A stretch of 64,000 nt of DNA from Peptoniphilus gorbachii. Its GTDB lineage: Bacteria; Bacillota; Clostridia; Tissierellales; Peptoniphilaceae. A program made the translations under genes and the position numbers. Every line of letters starts with the position of its first letter. The first letter of the stretch is position 1. The stretch is from positions 124,001 through 188,000 of the forward strand of contig NZ_JAFBDH010000004.1 in assembly GCF_016908115.1 (NCBI RefSeq), read 5' to 3'. The notes under the pieces were generated by a model. That model was not told the origin of the DNA. It searched no databases and was given only the letters and a program-made list of their open reading frames with translations. Shown piece by piece: positions 42,939-53,900 of this stretch.

Positions 42939-44162
42939 CTATTTCTTGTCCTTGATTAAATACTTACCTAAAAAAACCATTACAGCACCGGCAAGGACTA
43001 ACACAATTAGTGTGATGTCACCAGTTTTTGGAAGTGGAGGTGGTAGAGGTGACTCATCACCACCTTCAATTTTGTTTTCAATAATTAGGACATTTTCAAA
43101 AGAATTATCATTAATTTCAAATTCTAAACTGCCATTTAAAAGACTGTAACCCTTAGGAGCCTTAGTCTCCCAAATATAATAAGTGCCATAAGGTAGATCG
43201 TAAACAGAAAACTTACCATCATCGCCAGAATTTAGGACTAGATCCTTTCCATCACGCTTAACCCTTTCATCTTTGCCATCCTTAATTTGAGTGATGACAA
43301 ATTCAGCACCAGCAAGACCCTTTTTCCTAGACCCATCAGTCTTAAAGAAATTATAAGAACCTGTCTTTTTCTTGTTGATCACATTAACATTGACACCTTG
43401 ACCTTGAAAAACAACAAAATCACTTTCACTATTTAAAATCTTGTAGCCCACTGGCGCTTCAACTTCCTTAAAAGTATAAGTGCCAGGCTTCACATCTTTA
43501 ATAGTAATCCTACCATTTTCATCAGTAACAAAAACTTCAGCGCTGCCCTTGTCATCAAAGGCACCATTTTTTGTCAAAACAGGATCACCATTTGCATAGT
43601 GAAGAGTAAACTTAGCACCAGGAAGATATTTGCCCTCATCATCAGTTTTAATAAGCACAATAGTTTCTGGTGGTGGAGGAGTTTCATGTGGTGGTGGAGG
43701 TGGAGGTGGAGGTGTGGTTTTAACAGTTAGCCCCCATTTTAACTTAGTAATATTAGTCTCTACTGTACTAAAAACAGCAGACTCAATAAACCTTTCCTTT
43801 TTATCTCCAAGCTCCCTAATATAATAAGTGCCTTCAGGTAGATTTAGAGTAATCTTATAATCATCAGCCTCTTTAGGACTAACAATCCATTTGTCGGCTT
43901 TATTTTCAAGCTGCTTATCAAGTTCAGCCTCACTTAACTTGTCAAGGATAGATACAAGTCTTGTCTTATCCATAGAAGTGTCGATAAACTTATCATTTAA
44001 CTTCCATATACCGAGAGACCTGCCCTCTAAATCATTTTTACTTAAACTTTCCTTTGTCTTTATGTCGATGGTAACAGATGATGCTCCTAAGACAGTAAGA
44101 GGTAGGAAGACCATAGTTACCATCGCAAATAAAATTATTAAACTGTATATTTTCTTCTTCAT
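42939..44162 (-). CDS. Minor (ancillary) pilin with SpaA/Cna_B domains, LPKTG anchor
   Basis: 407 residues from the ATG at 44162 (GAGGT four bases upstream). Signal peptide to ~26, an N-terminal domain, a Pro-rich linker (TTPPPPPPPPHETPPPPET, about 155-175), two SpaA-type domains with E-boxes YTFKEVEAPVGY and YYIWETKAPKGY (expected Lys-Asn isopeptide bonds), sorting signal LPKTG (377-381), hydrophobic helix and KDKK tail. The Pro-rich linker suggests a basal subunit near the wall; such tails are found in basal pilins of streptococci. It would be joined to the shaft by the sortases that follow. Confidence 0.9.
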   Translation of the reverse strand: MKKKIYSLIILFAMVTMVFLPLTVLGASSVTIDIKTKESLSKNDLEGRSLGIWKLNDKFIDTSMDKTRLVSILDKLSEAELDKQLENKADKWIVSPKEADDYKITLNLPEGTYYIRELGDKKERFIESAVFSTVETNITKLKWGLTVKTTPPPPPPPPHETPPPPETIVLIKTDDEGKYLPGAKFTLHYANGDPVLTKNGAFDDKGSAEVFVTDENGRITIKDVKPGTYTFKEVEAPVGYKILNSESDFVVFQGQGVNVNVINKKKTGSYNFFKTDGSRKKGLAGAEFVITQIKDGKDERVKRDGKDLVLNSGDDGKFSVYDLPYGTYYIWETKAPKGYSLLNGSLEFEINDNSFENVLIIENKIEGGDESPLPPPLPKTGDITLIVLVLAGAVMVFLGKYLIKDKK

Positions 44163-44194
44163 CTCTACCTCACTATCATAATATGTAGGGGAAA

Positions 44195-44249
44195 GGGAAG
44201 ATCCCCTTCCCAATTTAATAATTATAAGCTATTAGCCTAAAAATTACTT
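44195..44249 (-). promoter_or_regulatory. Hairpin and weak promoter before the minor pilin
   Basis: TATAAT (44226-44221) has only a poor -35 (AAGTAA) 17 bp upstream, so an internal promoter is possible but weak. GGGAAG/CTTCCC (44195-44211) would form a small hairpin after it, without T-run. Either could tune minor against major pilin. Confidence 0.3.
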
Positions 44250-44297
44250 AAAACTATTTTAAACTTAAATTCTAAGAATTAAAAGACTTAAATCCTA

Positions 44298-46520
44298 TTA
44301 AGCTTCTTCTCTATTCTTCTTCATTGCCATAACAGCGCCAGCCATTAGACCAATACCAACAACAGTGAATAGAACAGTACCAATACCACCAGTTTGTGGG
44401 ATAGTAACTTTCTTGTTGACTAACCTTTGAGCTTTAGTTGTATCAGTTGTTGTTGAATCAATCATTACATTTTCACCTTTTAGGCTTAAGTTGCTGTAAG
44501 AATTCGCATCAACAGTGAATGGGAATTTTTGCCCATCAGCAGGAATTGCATATCCTTTTGGTGCTTCAATTTCGTGCAAGTTATAATCTGCAAAATCAAG
44601 ACCAGTTATTTCCATGTAACCTTGGCTGTTTGGAGTTAAAACTACTAGATTTTCAGCTAAATTATCTTTTGTTCCAAATCCATCTTTCCAAGTATATTGA
44701 ATAGATGCTTTTTTCTTTAGTCCTGCGATTTCAGTTACTTTTGCATCAATTGCTGTTTTCTTGTCTGTTCCAGTTTTACCCTTTTGTTCTTCAGCACTCA
44801 AAGCATTATATTGATCTACAAGAGTTTTTAATTCTCCTTCTGCTTTCTTTAAAGCTTTTTGTTCATCTGTTAATTGTTCAGCTGTTTTGTAGTATAAATA
44901 TTTATTCTCTTTATTCATAATTAAGAATTTACCACCAACTAGACGAAGTGGCTTTGCATTATTGTCATCAGTTTTTACAAATCTGATACCACCTGATGTT
45001 ACTGTTACTTCTGGAGGTGTAATTGGGTTTGGATTAGGGTTCTCCTTATTCTTGATTATAAGTTTGCCACTCTTATCGTGTGAATAATTTGCTACCCAAC
45101 CATTAACTTCAGTTTCCACTACTCTATACTTTTCTTTTTCATCAAGTCCATCAAATTTACCACTTTTAGTTTTTGAATTTAAAGTTAATGCCTTTCCTGA
45201 TTCTTCTTTCCAAGTATTTGTTGCTTGATCCCATTTTTCTAGTTTAAGAGTGATGGTCATATCTTTTGGCCAATCTTTTGCAGTAGTTCCATCGCCACCA
45301 ACAAATGATTTATCAACATTTATTTCTTTTACGTTCTTTTCTGGTATTGGGTTTTTGTCTCCTGGTTGTGGAGTGTAACCTGGTTTATTTCCATAGAAGA
45401 AAGAAACAGTATTTGTTTCTGGGTCAACTGGACCAGTTAGTCCATTAAGAGTTGCTGAATATTTTAATGTAAATTCAACTTTTTGTGCAGCTTCATTAGC
45501 TTCTTTGTTGTATACTGTTGTACCGTCGATAAGTTTTACACCATCGCCCTTGTTAAGTGTTTTTTCTAATACTTTCTTGATACCAGCGTCTGTTAGTTTT
45601 AATACAAAACCATTGTCAGAATTTTCTATTGTATAATCAGCTGCTTCTAATCCTAGATTAGTTTTTTGATCTCCATAAGTTGCACTTACAGCTAAATCTT
45701 TATTGTAAGTTAATCCTTCGCTCATTCTATCTGACCAAGCTAGCATAACTTCTTTAGATCCTGCTGGGATTGGAGTAGTTACAACGTAAGGTACTTTCGC
45801 ACCCTTGTCTAGTGTTAAGACTTTTTTACCTTTAGGATCTGTCGAATCTGTTATTGTTACATTGTGTGATTCTGATTTTTTATTTGCAGTGTTTGTAGCT
45901 TCATCTAATTTCTTATCAGTTGTTTTGTCTGTTAACTTGTTCTTTGGATAAATGTGTACATCATCCATTTTATTACTAGTTGCTTTATCATATATTGGTA
46001 ATGTAATAGTAAATGGTACAGCAAGAGCGCCAGTGTGGTTTGCTGGAACTTCAGATTCTACGAAGTAGTATGTTCCTTCTGCCATGTCATTAATTGTTAC
46101 TGAACCTTTAGTATCATCTTTTGTATCTTTTGTAGCTTCTGTTTCTACCCCTTGAACACCAGCAAATAGTTCCTTGTTAGCATCTATTATAGCCTTTACT
46201 TGATCAGGTGTTTGAGGGTTTGTTTCTTTAATCTTAGCAAGTTGTGCTGTGTTTACTTTGTAGTAAGTAAATTTAACTCCTGGTAGGAATTCTACATTCT
46301 TATCTTTAAAATAATTTTGACCATTAAGTGTTTCAAGAGTCAACTTTTTACCATCGTGATCTTTTGCACTTATACCATCAAAGTCATCCATTTTTAATTT
46401 GTGGATAGTTAATTTAGTGGTATTAGTAGTAGTACTATCTGCCATCGCTGTTAGTGGAGAGAATACTCCCACTAGCATCACTAATGCCATGATTAGTGAT
46501 AGAATTTTTTTCTTGTTCAT
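44298..46520 (-). CDS. Major (backbone) pilin, SpaA/FimA type, IPQTG anchor
   Basis: 740 residues from the ATG at 46520 (AAGGAG seven bases upstream). Signal peptide to about 27 (SPLTAMA), N-terminal domain, pilin motif VHIYPKN with K193 as the likely polymerising lysine, central isopeptide domains (~200-530), a C-terminal Cna_B domain with E-box YNLHEIEAPKGY, then IPQTG (707-711), helix and positively charged tail. The combination of YPKN lysine, E-box and sorting signal marks a shaft subunit polymerised by class C sortase. Genes for three such sortases follow. Confidence 0.93.
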   Translation of the reverse strand: MNKKKILSLIMALVMLVGVFSPLTAMADSTTTNTTKLTIHKLKMDDFDGISAKDHDGKKLTLETLNGQNYFKDKNVEFLPGVKFTYYKVNTAQLAKIKETNPQTPDQVKAIIDANKELFAGVQGVETEATKDTKDDTKGSVTINDMAEGTYYFVESEVPANHTGALAVPFTITLPIYDKATSNKMDDVHIYPKNKLTDKTTDKKLDEATNTANKKSESHNVTITDSTDPKGKKVLTLDKGAKVPYVVTTPIPAGSKEVMLAWSDRMSEGLTYNKDLAVSATYGDQKTNLGLEAADYTIENSDNGFVLKLTDAGIKKVLEKTLNKGDGVKLIDGTTVYNKEANEAAQKVEFTLKYSATLNGLTGPVDPETNTVSFFYGNKPGYTPQPGDKNPIPEKNVKEINVDKSFVGGDGTTAKDWPKDMTITLKLEKWDQATNTWKEESGKALTLNSKTKSGKFDGLDEKEKYRVVETEVNGWVANYSHDKSGKLIIKNKENPNPNPITPPEVTVTSGGIRFVKTDDNNAKPLRLVGGKFLIMNKENKYLYYKTAEQLTDEQKALKKAEGELKTLVDQYNALSAEEQKGKTGTDKKTAIDAKVTEIAGLKKKASIQYTWKDGFGTKDNLAENLVVLTPNSQGYMEITGLDFADYNLHEIEAPKGYAIPADGQKFPFTVDANSYSNLSLKGENVMIDSTTTDTTKAQRLVNKKVTIPQTGGIGTVLFTVVGIGLMAGAVMAMKKNREEA

Positions 46521-46703
46521 AATATAACTCCTTCTTTTATAAATTTTTATAAGAATTTGCCTCTGCAAATTATTAACATGAACATTTGTCTTTCGACTTT
46601 TGCCATAATTGGCTTTTTAATTTTTCTAAGTATCTCTAAAAATATTTTATCAAAAATAAATTAGAATTACCTAAACTCTCATAAATCTTTCGATTTATTT
46701 TCC
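46521..46703. other. Gap before the major pilin, with a GAAA-loop hairpin
   Basis: Contains ATAAATC-GAAA-GATTTAT on the minus strand (46698-46681), a short stem with a stable tetraloop right after the preceding gene and without a T-run. AT-rich sequence follows; a TTGATA is present, but no well-spaced -10. Possible processing site that separates adhesin from pilin mRNA. Confidence 0.4.
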
Positions 46704-47381
46704 TTAATTCTTTTTAATACTTTTGTTTTTATTATTTCCCTTTCTGCGATTTGCATTTGGCTTATCAGAACTTGTTTCATTTAATCCTTTGCAATCTTTA
46801 GATTCGTCAGCATCGGGAATTTTATTCTCCTCAACCATTTCATCTTTAATTGCTTCAAGAATATAAATTCCATTTTCAATAATCTTTAATTTATTGAGAT
46901 CAGATTTTTTTCTTGTCCTTTTAAAAGATAAATATACAAATAAAGAAACTAATACAAATAAAATCCCTGCTCCTAATGTATAAGCTTCACTAATAACAAT
47001 TGTGATAGTCGCAACATATATTGTTATCCCAGAAACAATAAATTTTTCAGTATCTAAATCTACTTTAATCTTATTTACATAGTTTTTTAATACTATTAAA
47101 TCATTTACAAGTTTACCTTTCTCAATTTTATCTTTATCAAGGTAGTTTTCTTGAATATAGTTCGCTATGTTTTTAGAACTCAAATCCTTGGAATTGCTTA
47201 AATCTTCTTTTTTACTTTCTGCAATTTCTTGTTCAAATTTTGTTTCCTTATTGTTATCTTCCTTCTCAGAATCAGAATTTTTTACTGGAAACTCAAAGCT
47301 AAACTCTTTTTTGATTTTTGCTTCATCTTCAAGTTCTTTTTCAAACTTGAGATAATCTTTAAGTGTATTCTTGTATGCCAT
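46704..47381 (-). CDS. Unknown membrane protein within the pilus locus
   Basis: 225 residues: a charged N-terminal part (1-105) rich in Lys, Glu, Ser and Asn, two adjacent membrane segments (~114-131 IVSGITIYVATITIVISE and ~135-153 LGAGILFVLVSLFVYLSF), then a hydrophilic C-terminus ending in a Lys/Asn-rich tail. No signal peptide and no sorting signal. Both ends are probably cytoplasmic. I recognise no family. Being between the adhesin and the major pilin it may assist export or sensing of pilus parts, but nothing in the sequence shows it. Confidence 0.7.
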   Translation of the reverse strand: MAYKNTLKDYLKFEKELEDEAKIKKEFSFEFPVKNSDSEKEDNNKETKFEQEIAESKKEDLSNSKDLSSKNIANYIQENYLDKDKIEKGKLVNDLIVLKNYVNKIKVDLDTEKFIVSGITIYVATITIVISEAYTLGAGILFVLVSLFVYLSFKRTRKKSDLNKLKIIENGIYILEAIKDEMVEENKIPDADESKDCKGLNETSSDKPNANRRKGNNKNKSIKKN

Positions 47382-47522
47382 AAAATCACCATTTTATTAT
47401 TTAGATATTAGGAAAGTATGAATCCGAGAGGGCGGCGGGGACTGACCCTTTCGCCACTCTCATCTTCATTAAATTTTATTTGCTCCCACTAAGGAGGGTG
47501 CCTCTTCTTATCTTTAATGCTA
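47382..47522. other. GC-rich stem-loop in the gap after the repeat protein
   Basis: GAGAGGGCG (47428-47436) can pair with CGCC-A-CTCTC (47454-47463), with an inner GGG/CCC pair, so the 36 bases make a strong hairpin in an otherwise AT-rich locus. A second small stem lies around CTCCCACTAAGGAGGG (47484-47499). A 22-codon frame crosses it but has no clear ribosome-binding site. Origin and role unknown. Confidence 0.5.
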
Positions 47523-47900
47523 TTAGTCATAAGAGCAACACCTTCTCTCACTTGCCTCTGGTGGGTTTTTCATAAGAGCCTTGCCCTCATAGATTTTAAA
47601 ATCATTTAAGATAAGATGATTTCCCTTGTCCCTATAAGCTTTTTTCATAGGAGAACTTATCTTGTCCTTGTCACTACTCACAGTATAAGAACTTATTTTA
47701 TCTTTGTAACTACTCAAAGCTTTAGAATTACTTTTGCCTTCCTTACTACTCAGCATCAGAAAATTTCTTTTGTCTTCGTAACTACTGGGCATTAGAAGAT
47801 TTGCTTTGTCCTTGTTACTACTCAGCATAGGAGAACTTATCTTGTCATAGTTGCTACTCGCCATTAGAGGATTACTTTTGACCTTATAACTATTCATCAT
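47523..47900 (-). CDS. Small 12-residue-repeat protein coupled to the giant adhesin
   Basis: 125 residues from the ATG at 47900 (or 47897). Its AGGAGG site lies inside the last codons of the adhesin and its start overlaps the adhesin stop (ATGATGAATAG), so translation must be coupled. About eight consecutive 12-residue units follow, for example SSNYDKISSPML, SSNKDKANLLMP, SSYEDKRNFLML, SSYKDKISSYTV, with consensus SS-x-x-D-K-x-x-x-L/P-M/L; then a non-repeated end with a Cys pair (RRCCSYD). It has no signal peptide or membrane segment. No family recognised. The frame stays open across 36-nt repeats, which supports coding. Confidence 0.55.
   Translation of the reverse strand: MMNSYKVKSNPLMASSNYDKISSPMLSSNKDKANLLMPSSYEDKRNFLMLSSKEGKSNSKALSSYKDKISSYTVSSDKDKISSPMKKAYRDKGNHLILNDFKIYEGKALMKNPPEASERRCCSYD
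47635..47895 (-). repeat. Tandem imperfect 36-nt repeats (about seven units)
   Basis: Units of 36 nt built on GTTACTACTCAGCATAGGAG (plus strand) followed by AACTTATCTTGTCCTT recur from 47635 to 47895 with substitutions, but without length change. The constant 36-nt period keeps the frame of the 12-residue-repeat protein. They are adjacent to one another without unique spacers, so this is not a CRISPR array. Confidence 0.85.
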
Positions 47901-50900
47901 AAGATTCCCTCCTCTTTCTGCTGTAAACATAAGCCGCAGCAGTCATGAGTATCAAACCACTAACAGTAAAGATTAAAGTACCCATACCACCAGTCCAAGG
48001 ATATTCCGCTTTTCTGTTTTCCACTTGGATTGGTTTTGGTGTTTCTCCCTCTTTTGTAGTTATCTCTACATATTCCTTTTCACCAGTAGGTGTGTCATTA
48101 AGATTTAAACTGAAATTCATCTTATCATAATAATATCTATCACCTACTTGTTGTATATCAACATCAATATTTAATGGTTTAACTATATTTTCATTCAACC
48201 TTCCAGTATATTCTATTACTATGGAGTTTTCTGTAAATATACCACTACTACTTGGATTAGGTTGTGTGTAATTACCTGTCCCTAACAAATCTACTATCTT
48301 ATAATTAGGGATATTAGGCTTTGTTCTTCCACTAGTAGATGCTTCTTTAAAGTCATCTGGATTTAAATTGTTAATTGATTTACCTTTTTCTAAGATAGCA
48401 TATTTAAATAGCTTTTTACCATTCTCAGTATCTATATGCCAATCATTTTCATAAAATCTAAGGTTTGTATCGTCTTTATCAAATAACCATTTTTTCTGTT
48501 CTGGATTTATTATGATTCTTTGCTTAAAGGTTTTTTCAGTTGGATTTACTTCAATTATTTCAGATTTAAGAAGACCTGCCTTTGTGCCGTCATCTTTTAT
48601 CTTAGTTCCTTCAGCCGTTTCTCCAACCTTAGTTATGTCTGGAGCTTTTTCTTGAAGAACAGAAAGTTTTCCACTAGCTTTTCTAAACTCTTTTACGAAT
48701 CCTGGTATCTTAGTATATCCCTTAGGGGCTTTTATTTCTTTAAGTGCGTAATCGCCATCTTCAGTAATATTCAAAGAAAACTTACCATTTTCATCTGATG
48801 AAACTGTTAGTGTTACGTCTCTACCATCAGAGTCTTTGACTTTATATGGTTGGTACTCATTTGCACTGTCTTTTTTCCAGACTTCAAACATTGCACCTTG
48901 TAGATAGATTTCTTTATTATCTCCATCTACTTTTTCAAATTGAATTCCTTGGTAGTTTATGATGTCAATTGGTATATTTCCATCTACTTCTTGGTAGGTC
49001 TTTTCTGTTCCAGATCCGTCGACCTTATTGACTGTAACTTCTCTGAAAATTCTTCCATTTTCATCTACCTTGAATATCGCTACAGGCTCTGTTGGCTTAA
49101 TATAGTTTTTTGGTGCTGTTGTTTCTTCTAGTTTGTATAAACCTTGTCCTAGTTCTTTGTAGGAAATTAAACCGTCCTTATCAGTGGTCTTGGCTTCACC
49201 TTCAAATGACCAAGACTCTGTTTCATCCTTTTTATAAAGTTGGAAAATCGCATTTTTCAATATCTTTCCGCTTTCATCAACTTTCTTGAACTGAATTTTG
49301 TTAGTTGGGTTTACTGCTCTGATGTTAAGTTCAGCTTTTGCTGTATTATCATTGCCAAAGGCATATATTCCATCCCACCTATAAGCATTTGGATATTCAT
49401 ACCAATAACCATTAGATGTATATCCAAAGTAAAGTCCAGAGAAACCTTTATATTGCATTAGGTTACTTGTGTCAATCTTGCCTGTAACTTTTATTATCAT
49501 AGATTGGTCTGAAGGGAACTTTCCTATATAATCAGCCCTAGTTTCATAAGCAGCTACATCTCCGAAGGATGTCGTTCCTTCATTTACTAGATTAGAATCA
49601 TTTTCGTCAACTCCAAAGGACGCTGGCATGCTATCATATAGATAATAATCAGAATTGTAAGTTAAACTATACTTAGTAAATTTCAAATCTTTTACATTGG
49701 CACTTGGTTGGTATCTAAATGTCAAGTTAAGATTAGAATATTCTCTTTCTCTATTGATATAGAAGTAGTGGACAAATTCTCCTGTCTCGGAGTTAAAGCT
49801 TACAATTTTTGATGCCATATTGATATTGTTACCAGAGTCATCATTACCGTATTCTGTATCCACTACATAGTTAAAGTAAATATTTTTATACTTACTTGTA
49901 TCACTACCTATTGATGTTCCAACTGATTGCCAGCCTGAATTTTTTACTCTATTAAGGGTTGGGTGAGCTGCCAAAGTGTTGGAGAAATCTTGTAGTGTGT
50001 ATTGGTCAGCATATTTTGTGAATGTATAAGTTATAGTTCCAGCTTCTTTATCGTATTTTGCCTTGGCTATGGTACCTACACCATCTGCAAATAAGTCGAG
50101 GTTATCTTGTTCTCCCCTTCTTACACCTTCAAGGTCGATATTATCACTTAGTTTAAGAATGAAGTAATCGCCTGCGTTAATCTTTACACTTGGATCAATC
50201 TTATAATTATTTTCAATTCTAAAAGTTTCACCAGAGTGTGGGAATATTTGCTTAGGGTTATTAACAACATTATTGTTTTGTTGAGGTTGTACTACTTTAA
50301 TAGTTGAACCAGTAAGTGTAATATTATTTGTCAAGTTTCTGCCACCTGAGCTTGTGTCATTAGCGTATGGGTCTAAGCCATCACCACCTACTGTGAAGTG
50401 CCATACTTGACCAGTGTTGATGTGTCCAGATACAGATTCCTCTTCTCTAAGTTCATAGTTACCTATTGGTAGACCATCAATGATTACTTCACCATTTTGA
50501 CCTGTAGTTCCAGTGTAAGTTGCAGCAGGTTTTGGATTGCCTTTTTCGTCTTTTTCTAGACTCAATTTTGTAGCTACAAATTTTACTCCAGGTAATAATT
50601 TAGTAGTATCATCACCATATTTTGTAATCTTTACTTTACCTTGTCCTGGTACTTTGTTGATTACCTTACCAATATTCTTGGCTGTAGCTGAAGTTACAAA
50701 GTCTACAAGAGCCTTTGTCGCATCACTATTTACTACATTTGGTTTTAAACTGTCTTGTTTACTATCTATGGTTACATAACCATTGGCATTTTCAATGATT
50801 TTGCCTGTTTGTGGGTCTATTACTTTATTAGTTCCGTCTGTTTGTTTTTCTACTTGTAGACCTGACTTCTTATCATAAGTTTTGCCATCTGCTCTTGTTT

Positions 50901-53900
50901 CAGTTTCACCATGTGGATCAAAGGTATTGATTGTAAACTCAAGCAAAGTTCCATCAATTGCCCTATATCCCTTAGGAGGTGATACTTCTATTAATCTATA
51001 GCTACCTGGCTCTAGACGTCTAAATCCAAAGTAACCATTGAAGGCAGATGATACATAAGAATCATCTAAGTCATTCCAGAAGGAACCTTCCTTCTTTTGA
51101 AGTTTAAATACAGCGCCTTCTAGTCTGTTTGTATTGTCATCTCCACCTTCTCCGTGCTTTGAGAATGTAATGTTATAAACTTCCTTATCATTTGTTACTG
51201 ACATACCTTCTTGTGGTATTGTTTCAAGTTTATCTGATGTGTATAGAGATGAAATATCAAGACTTGTATCTACATGAGCTGCTGGAGTTCCTGTTACTGA
51301 AGGATTGATTTTACCACCATAATATTTACTAGTTCCGACATAAGCTTCTTTACTTAATGCATTCTTATATTTTTGACCAGCTGGTTTATTATTAGCCCAA
51401 TTATTTGCTTTAGTTGTGCCATTATATCTTTCAATCCAGTTTCTAAGTTCTATCATACCTCCTTGGTAAGATCCCTTTTCTTTATATTTGTAACCTACAG
51501 AAGGACCACCTTTATCGTAAAGTTGTTGGAACTCTCTTGCTCCATCATAGAAGTCGAAGTGAAGTTCGATTTTTCCTAGGTCTTCTTGTGGTATATCAGT
51601 TCTTTCATAAGGATCTTTAAGAACTGGTTCTTTACTTGGGGTTCTACCATCCTTTTTAGTGAAGTTGTAGTTAGTATCTATTGCCACTTCATTAGTAACT
51701 TTCTTATCTATAATAGATTGGTCGTAGTAACCTTCTATATCTATGAAGTAAACACCTGGTTCTAGGTTTAATATATCTTCATCAAAGCCCCAATCAAATG
51801 GTCTCCACCTAGCTGTATTTACTACAGATACATTAGGCTGTCTCAAATCGTATTGATTTAAAACATCATCCACTTTAACATTGCCTGGGTCTGTAATCTT
51901 ATAAGTTGTTCTATAAGCAGTCTTTACACCTTCTGTAATAGTTACTGGAGGTAGTCCTGGTCTATCTATTTCTTCTCTCTTGTGTTCAGGTTTAATTTGT
52001 AGATTTACAGTTTTTCCATAATTTCTAGTATCTACATATAGTCTTTGTACAAAAGTCTTAGAAGTTGTGTCAATACTCTTTACAATTGATTTGTATTTAA
52101 TTTTTCCACTTAGATTATCAGCTGCTGTAGCTTTCTCTGATGTCAAGAAAGATGAAGATGTAGCTTCTGGACCGCTCTTCTTAATAACAAGTTGTCCATT
52201 TACTTCTTCTACTTTGATATGCCATGGAGCTGCAGCTTTTTTAAATCCAATAGGTGCCTTTGTTTCAGTAAGAGTATATTTGCCGCCCTTTGTAAGCTTG
52301 ATATGTTTGTTATTTGCATCTACAAATACTACATTACCATCTTTATCTGATGTAGCTGTTGCTAATATAGATTCTTCTCCATCTTTTTGAATTGTAAATT
52401 TTGCACCTTCAAGAGGTCTTCCATTGTTGTCCTTTTTAGCTATTTTAAGTTCAATACCTGTTTGCTTGTTATTTATTATAGCTGCGCCATTAGTTGGGAT
52501 TTCTGTTCCTAAATCAAGCTGTTTAAATGTAGCTGCTACATTTACTTCGCCATCTGGCATTATAAATGTGTAAACACCATTAGTTGCAGTAAGAGCAGTT
52601 CCATTCATAGTTACACTTTGAGTTTCAAATCCGTCAGCTGGTGTAACTGTTAAATTAACAGTTTCTCCAGCTGCTGCAGAAGTTGGATCTGCAATTACAC
52701 TACCATTTTGAATATCACTTGCAATTGTTACACTGTATTTTTTAGGTGTTGGTGGTGTTTTTTGTTTAAATGTTGCATAAACCACTACATCAGAAGCTGG
52801 CATTTCAAATGAATTATTTTCTATAGTATGTTCACTTGTAGATAGTCCATCTCTATAATATAGCTTATCAATTACATAGTCCTTATTTGGAGTAATAGTC
52901 AAGTTTACTACATCTCCAGATTTTATATTTTCATTTGGATTTGCAGTTACTGTTCCATTGTCTTGTGGGCTAAATGTTACTTTGTACGTTTTTTCAGGAA
53001 TTTTTTCAAATTCGGCAGAAATTGTAACATCTGATGCTGGCATAATAAAGGTGTTATTATTTATTGTTACATTTCCACCCTTGGCATCTGTAACTTTTAG
53101 ACTATTTTCTTTTAGTCTATAACCTGTTTTTGCTTGTACATTTAATGTTATTGTTTTTCCTGCTTCAGAACTTGCTGGACTTGCTGTTACAGATCCTACT
53201 GTAGAAGAGTATCCCTTGATACTATATTCCTTTTTAACATCTATATTTACATACTTCGCATCTGTGAATCTTTGTGATGCATATTTTATAGGTGAGGCTG
53301 AATAAGGTTTAAATTCCATACCCATACCAGCTTCGCCAGTTTGTGGATATGAATATTCTACTTCTATAACAGTTTTACCATCTTGGTATCCATCTAGTTT
53401 GATTTGATAGCCTGTAAGAGTCTTGCCACCATTGTTATAGTCAAAGAACTTGGCATCTTTCCAAGATTTATTAATTCCACCAACTTTTACGCTGTTAACC
53501 TTAAAGTCAAAAGTATTTTTTGTATTTCGAGTACCGCCATTGATAGTTCCTTCATAAGGCTCTGTACGGAAGGAAAATACTGGTGATGATGCGCCCTCCT
53601 TTATTTCGAATATTTGTCTAAACTTACCTTGAGTTTTATTTACTTCAGTTATTCTTGTAGTAATCCAAGTACCGTCATTACCTCTAGTGTAGTACTGACC
53701 CCTTGATTTACCAAGGTCAACTGGCTCCCATCCATCTGCTCCTGCTCTTTGTGCTTCTGGAGCCTTCTCTTCTGACATTTCAAGTCCACTATTGTCCGCT
53801 GGGTTTATTCCTTCTGCTGCTTTAGCTTGAACTGTATATGCTGCCATACCAAGTTCTTTACCATCTAAAATATTTTTCTTAGTAAGAGAATAATTGTCGT

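Noticed and set aside
42946-46100. Several 60-95-codon plus-strand frames opposite the pilin and adhesin genes
   Set aside because: All are shadows of the repetitive Lys/Thr-rich genes on the minus strand and lack start signals.
47399-47470. 22-codon frame through the GC-rich hairpin (MKMRVAKGSVPAALSDSYFP...)
   Set aside because: No convincing ribosome-binding site and too short to support without conservation; described only as a hairpin.
47635-47895. CRISPR-like appearance of the 36-nt repeats
   Set aside because: The units are contiguous with no unique spacers, vary in sequence and keep a coding frame; no cas genes are present.
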